Source of the DNA: Anaerolineae bacterium
Lineage (GTDB): Bacteria; Chloroflexota; Anaerolineae; JACIWR01
Assembly (NCBI GenBank): GCA_021162125.1
Contig: JAGGZG010000366.1
Coordinates: 1 to 8,688, forward strand
Length of the DNA stretch: 8,688 bases
Direction of reading: 5' to 3'
Shown: piece after piece, positions 5,650-8,688 of the stretch
Layout of the letters: each line of letters begins with the position of its first letter
Position numbering within the stretch: position 1 is the stretch's first letter
Position numbers and translations under genes: made by a program
Notes under the pieces: generated by a model
Database searches by the model: none
Seen by the model: only the letters and a program-made list of their open reading frames with translations
What the model was told of the DNA's origin: nothing

Positions 5650-6984
5650 TTACTTGATCGGATACCCCTGATTATCCTCGATGTCCTGATCAATCTTCTG
5701 CACGGCCTTGTCCAACTCGGTCTTGACGTCGGCGCCGGTGACGATGTTCTGCACCGCCTCGGCGAAAGACTCAGTGATGGTCGGATAAGCCGGAGTGATC
5801 GGGCGCGGTATGGCCACACCCCCATCCAACTGCTGGACGAAGATGTTCAGCGGGCCACCCTCACCGTACAGATCCGACTTGGCCAAGGCCGACTTACGCG
5901 CTGGCACAGCACCGTTGGCGTTGGTCATGCGCAGAATCTGATCCGGGTCAATCAGGTACTCCAGGAACTTCCAGGCCGCCTCCGGATGCTTCGACTGCGA
6001 AGTGATGCCCCAGCACCAGGAACCCATCCCTGTGGCCGGCCTCTTCGGCCACTTGGGCATGGGGATCAACACCAGATCGTCGCCCAGCCCCTCTTTGTGC
6101 GGCGTCCACATCCAGTGACCGACGTAGGACAAGGCGGTTATCTTCCGCCCGTAGAAGTCATCGTCCCCTGCCGGCTTCACGTTGGAGTAACCCTTCTGGA
6201 ACAGACCCTGGAACCAGGTCATCGCTTTCACCGCATCGGGACCATTGAGCACGCCGTCGGCGGACATGTAATCGGTGCGATCTATCAGATCACCACCGAA
6301 ACCCTGCACGATGGGCGAGAAACCGTAGGTGTACCATTCGCCCTGACCGTAGTTCATCTTGAAGTCAATGGCGTATTCCACCTCGTCCAGAGCCTGCAGC
6401 TTCTCTAACGCATCGTTGAACTCATCGAAGGTCCACGCATCCTCCACGCTCGTCGGAATGCGCACTCCGGCCTTCTCTAAGTACGCCTTGTTGCCCCAGA
6501 TGGCCAGACCTGAATCAAAGGTGCCCAGCGAGTACAGCTTGCCACCGTAGGTCCCCTGCGCGATGATGGACGGCAGGAAGTCCGCCTTCAGCTCATCCGA
6601 CACGTAGGAATCAAGCGGCGTCAGGTAGCCACCCCAGGCGTAATTGTACAGGAAGGGACCATCAAAGTCCAGCAGGTCGGGCAGATCACCGGCCAGGGCA
6701 GCCGCGCTCACCTGTTCGTTGTACGAACCCTCAGGCAACCGCACTGCCTCAACCTCGACCTCATCCTGCATGGCGTTGAAGTCTTTCACCTGGGCATCGA
6801 GCACTTCCCGCTCCTCCCCCTTGCCAGAGTGGAACCAGACCGTGATCTTCACCTTCTCGGCTTTGGGCTCAGGCGTAGGTGCTTTAGTCGCCACTGGCGG
6901 TTGGGTGGGCGCAGGAGTCGGCTGGCAGGCAGCCAACAAAATGGCTGCTATGGCCAACAGACTGATGAAACGTAAGCCTTTCAC
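5650..6984 (-). CDS. Sugar-binding lipoprotein of ABC transporter (extracellular solute-binding protein family 1)
   Basis: I choose the GTG at 6984-6982 (444 residues) because AGGAGG at 6998-6993 lies 8 nt before it and it yields a clean lipoprotein signal: VKGLRFISLLAIAAILLAAC, lipobox LAAC with Cys20. An upstream in-frame ATG at 7041 would add 19 residues that spoil the signal and lie across the ribosome site. After Cys20 comes a flexible Pro/Thr/Ala linker, then the binding fold starting KVKITVWFHSGKGEE. Family features include NAMQDEVEVEAV, AAALAGDLPDLLDFDGP, LYSLGTFDSGLAIWGNKAYLEKAG and SKHPEAAWKFLEYLIDPDQ. It should sit on the outside of the membrane and deliver sugar to the two permeases encoded downstream. 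Aromatic residues are frequent in the middle of the protein, as in carbohydrate-binding clefts, but the ligand is not identifiable. Confidence 0.93.
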   Translation of the reverse strand: MKGLRFISLLAIAAILLAACQPTPAPTQPPVATKAPTPEPKAEKVKITVWFHSGKGEEREVLDAQVKDFNAMQDEVEVEAVRLPEGSYNEQVSAAALAGDLPDLLDFDGPFLYNYAWGGYLTPLDSYVSDELKADFLPSIIAQGTYGGKLYSLGTFDSGLAIWGNKAYLEKAGVRIPTSVEDAWTFDEFNDALEKLQALDEVEYAIDFKMNYGQGEWYTYGFSPIVQGFGGDLIDRTDYMSADGVLNGPDAVKAMTWFQGLFQKGYSNVKPAGDDDFYGRKITALSYVGHWMWTPHKEGLGDDLVLIPMPKWPKRPATGMGSWCWGITSQSKHPEAAWKFLEYLIDPDQILRMTNANGAVPARKSALAKSDLYGEGGPLNIFVQQLDGGVAIPRPITPAYPTITESFAEAVQNIVTGADVKTELDKAVQKIDQDIEDNQGYPIK

Positions 6985-6992
6985 TTTCTTTT

Positions 6993-6998
6993 CCTCCT
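6993..6998 (-). promoter_or_regulatory. Ribosome binding site that decides the GTG start of the binding protein
   Basis: A perfect AGGAGG on the minus strand, 8 nt before the GTG at 6984. It lies in an A/T-rich, probably unstructured stretch, which should favour strong translation. Confidence 0.8.
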
Positions 6999-7031
6999 TG
7001 AAAACTTGAAAACTAAACTTTGGGTAAATCG

Positions 7032-7097
7032 TCACGTCCAATCACGGACAAGGACGGACTCGCTTCGAGTCCGCCAACAGGTGTTTGCTCTTACCAT
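7032..7097 (-). CDS. Possible 21-residue leader peptide upstream of the binding-protein gene
   Basis: An ATG at 7097-7095 opens 21 codons ending in TGA at 7034-7032. Upstream lies a long purine run, GAGGGAGGAGGTG, that places a GGAGG 5 nt before the ATG. The peptide begins MVRANTCWRTRSES and is rich in Arg and Ser with two Trp; it has no hydrophobic segment and I recognise no family. Its frame runs straight through the hairpin at 7055-7073, so a ribosome on it would melt that stem. It ends 47 nt before the binding-protein start. It may be a regulatory leader, a by-product of an orphan ribosome site, or nothing. Confidence 0.3.
   Translation of the reverse strand: MVRANTCWRTRSESVLVRDWT
7055..7073 (-). 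promoter_or_regulatory. Hairpin between kinase and binding-protein genes
   Basis: Arms CGGACTCG (7055-7062) and CGAGTCCG (7066-7073) are perfectly complementary with a 3-nt loop. No U-run follows on the minus-strand transcript. A GTCC/GGAC pair lies next to it. It may limit read-through or protect the downstream mRNA end. Its loop core, read on the minus strand as CGAAGCG, is loosely like the hairpins in the other intergenic regions. Confidence 0.55.
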
Positions 7098-7118
7098 CAC
7101 CTCCTCCCTCACGCGCAG

Positions 7119-7138
7119 CATTGAAACGAAACATTGAA
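7119..7138. repeat. Direct repeat CATTGAA upstream of binding-protein gene
   Basis: CATTGAA occurs at 7119-7125 and 7132-7138, 13 bp apart, with GCGC on each outer side. It could be a tandem regulator site, but no known operator consensus is matched in full and the pattern is short. Confidence 0.25.
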
Positions 7139-7154
7139 CGCGCATTCATGGGCA

Positions 7155-8126
7155 TCACGTTGACGCCTCACCTCTTGCCGCGGTAATCTTCTGGTAAATG
7201 GTCCCCTTGTCAATAATCCCCGCGATGGGCCCCACTGTTCCCACCTTCAGCTCGGCCACCTCACGGCCAAAGAGAACCGCCTCGTACAGCGCACGACCGT
7301 CCAGGATGGCCACCAGGAATCCGGCCCAGAACGCATCGCCGGCACCGGTGGCATCGGCGACCGGCACGTCCCGCGATTTCACGCGGAGCAATTGCCCCCC
7401 ATCGTAAATGGAGATGCCCTGTGGCCCCTGGGTCAGGACAACCTTCCTCACGCCCCAATCGTGAAAACGTTGAGCGCAGTCAGAGAGTGAAAAATCCGTT
7501 CCAAACAGCCGCTGGCAGTCGTCCCGGGACGGCTTGACGACATCCACGTATTGGCAAGCCTCGGCCAATACCTCGGCCGGCGGCCGACTGGCATCCCACA
7601 GACTGGGGTGGTAATTGGGGTCGAGAGAAATCAGACAGCCTCGATCCCGCGCCCGGCGCAGCGTGTCCAGAACGGCTGTCCGGCTGGACTCCTGGGACAG
7701 GGCGAAGGTCGAAGTGTGCACCACTCTGGCCAGTTCTATGGCTGCCTGGGGCACGTCTTCTGGCAATAGCCGGGCGTCGCTACCCCGATAGATGACAAAG
7801 TCGGCGGTGGCCGCACTGCAAGTGATAAAAGCCAAAGTGGTACGCGCCACGGCATCCGTCTTCAGATAGTCGGTGATGACTCCCTGCTGCTCCATCTCCT
7901 GGCGCACGAACCGCCCGAAAGGGTCGTCGCCGACCCGGGCCGCCACCGCTGCCCGGCCGCCCAGCCGGACCACGTTGGCCGCCAGGTTAGTCACCGAACC
8001 ACCCAGGTAACGGCGAAACCCATTGGCCTGTTCCACTTTGCCCACCGCTTCGATGGAGATGAAATCAACCAGCGCCTCACCCACCGACAGAACGTCAATG
8101 TCTCCCTCGGGAATCTGCCACCTCAT
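7155..8126 (-). CDS. PfkB-family sugar kinase, probable fructokinase
   Basis: A 323-residue cytoplasmic ribokinase/PfkB-family enzyme that transfers phosphate from ATP to a sugar hydroxyl. The N-terminal signature is present: VLSVGEALVDFI at 12-23 and YLGGSVTNLAANVVRLGG at 40-57, including the di-Gly hinge, then VGDDPFGRFVRQEM. The C-terminal signature is DATGAGDAFWAGF with the catalytic Asp264 in GAGD. Length is typical. Substrate is inferred: the operon has a sugar ABC transporter and a sucrose-type glycosyltransferase, which favours fructose; a deoxygluconate-type kinase is the main alternative, because PfkB subfamilies are hard to separate by eye. The ATG overlaps the stop of the upstream glycosyltransferase gene in an ATGA, and GGAG at 8140-8137 is 10 nt before it, so the two are probably translationally coupled. 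Confidence 0.88.
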   Translation of the reverse strand: MRWQIPEGDIDVLSVGEALVDFISIEAVGKVEQANGFRRYLGGSVTNLAANVVRLGGRAAVAARVGDDPFGRFVRQEMEQQGVITDYLKTDAVARTTLAFITCSAATADFVIYRGSDARLLPEDVPQAAIELARVVHTSTFALSQESSRTAVLDTLRRARDRGCLISLDPNYHPSLWDASRPPAEVLAEACQYVDVVKPSRDDCQRLFGTDFSLSDCAQRFHDWGVRKVVLTQGPQGISIYDGGQLLRVKSRDVPVADATGAGDAFWAGFLVAILDGRALYEAVLFGREVAELKVGTVGPIAGIIDKGTIYQKITAARGEAST

Positions 8127-8688
8127 AAAGTGCCCGCTCCTTTAAAGTACAATTCAGCCAGTTTCTCCAGTGGGATGTCATTCTCAGGGGTTGGCTGCAA
8201 GAAATAGGGATGGATGGGCAAACCGTCCGGACGCGGCGGATGAGGTGGATCGCTCGTTAGTCCTAGCAAAATCTGCTCGAATTTGCGAGCCGTGCTTTTC
8301 CAGGTATAGCGGTCGTGCACGCGGCGACGACCAGCCTCGGCGTAGCGTTGCCAGGTCGCCTCATCGTCCAGCACCAGCAGCAGACCGCGGGCGATGTCGG
8401 CCGGGTCGAAGGGGTCAACCAGCACACCATATTCCTCGTCCCCCTCCCGCAGGCTCTCCGCCGGGCCACCGTTCTTGGTGACTACGGCCGGCAATCCGGC
8501 AGCCATGGCCTCCAACGGGGCCAGACCGAGAGGCTCGTAGTAAGTAGTCAGCGCAAACACCGATCGCCTCTCGGCCAGGAAGCGATAGGCAGCGGCCAGC
8601 TCGTCCTGGCTGTCCAGTGAAAAGAGGCTGATCTTGCCCCGCAACCCACCCTCGTCCACCACCGCCATGATCTGATCCAGCACCTCCC
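8123..8688 (-). CDS. GT-B glycosyltransferase (family 4, sucrose synthase / sucrose-phosphate synthase-like), partial
   Basis: Only the C-terminal 188 or so residues are in the window; the frame is open across the right edge, so the GTG at 8683 is an internal Val. The nucleotide-sugar binding half is clear: FALTTYYEPLGLAPLEAMAAGLPAVVTKNGGPAE, which contains the EX7E motif (Glu codons at 8536-8534 and 8512-8510) and the KNGGPAE sequence characteristic of the sucrose synthase / sucrose-phosphate synthase group, followed by GVLVDPFDPADIARGL and YTWKSTARKFEQIL. The enzyme would transfer a sugar from a nucleotide donor to an acceptor, or run the reverse in the case of sucrose synthase. A mannosylfructose-phosphate synthase-type activity is another option within this group. 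A Pro-rich tail of about 45 residues follows the fold. It is the first visible gene of the operon and overlaps the kinase gene by 4 nt. Confidence 0.85.
   Translation of the reverse strand, partial: EVLDQIMAVVDEGGLRGKISLFSLDSQDELAAAYRFLAERRSVFALTTYYEPLGLAPLEAMAAGLPAVVTKNGGPAESLREGDEEYGVLVDPFDPADIARGLLLVLDDEATWQRYAEAGRRRVHDRYTWKSTARKFEQILLGLTSDPPHPPRPDGLPIHPYFLQPTPENDIPLEKLAELYFKGAGTL

Noticed and set aside
6985..7041. Upstream ATG as start of the binding protein
   Set aside because: It would add 19 residues before the lipoprotein signal and read through the AGGAGG that serves the GTG at 6984.

Overview
The window looks like an accessory or ordinary chromosomal segment of a high-GC bacterium, most likely a member of Chloroflexota (Anaerolineae-like). 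This placement is an inference from gene style only: a solute-binding lipoprotein with a Pro/Thr/Ala-rich linker after the lipobox Cys, a lamin-tail-domain secreted protein, and a membrane protein with a Cwh43-like phosphodiesterase domain. There is no rRNA, tRNA, CRISPR array, integrase or transposase.

Layout. (1) Positions 1-735, minus strand: the N-terminal part of a secreted lamin-tail-domain (LTD) protein that runs off the left edge, preceded by a good extended -10 promoter and a leader of about 190 nt with several possible hairpins. (2) Positions 736-1498: a long divergent intergenic region, whose right half holds a cluster of perfect palindromes and a pair of diverged inverted repeats. 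(3) Positions 1499-3445, plus strand: a 648-residue polytopic membrane protein with a C-terminal endonuclease/exonuclease/phosphatase (EEP) domain. (4) Positions 3446-3743: a convergent intergenic region with a palindromic two-hairpin unit present twice in opposite orientation. (5) Positions 3744-8688, minus strand: a sugar operon read right to left: glycosyltransferase (partial), PfkB-type sugar kinase, family-1 sugar-binding lipoprotein, MalF-like permease and MalG-like permease.

How the genes work together. The operon reads as uptake and handling of a sugar: the lipoprotein binds it outside, the two permeases carry it in using an ABC ATPase that is not encoded here, and the kinase phosphorylates a (probably fructose-like) sugar. 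The glycosyltransferase C-terminus resembles the sucrose synthase / sucrose-phosphate synthase group, which fits a fructose-centred pathway, but the substrate cannot be read from the sequence. The glycosyltransferase and kinase genes overlap by 4 nt and the permease genes are 1 nt apart, so both pairs are probably translationally coupled. The binding-protein gene has its own strong ribosome site and is bracketed by hairpins, as is common where a binding protein must be made in excess.

The least ordinary parts are non-coding: a family of hairpins with changing but always complementary arms, a conserved loop core and a conserved connecting linker; the LTD leader, in which one segment can pair with either of two partners; and a 21-codon leader ORF ahead of the binding-protein gene. 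In the EEP protein the His of the usual THLGLS-like motif appears to be Trp while all other catalytic motifs are intact.
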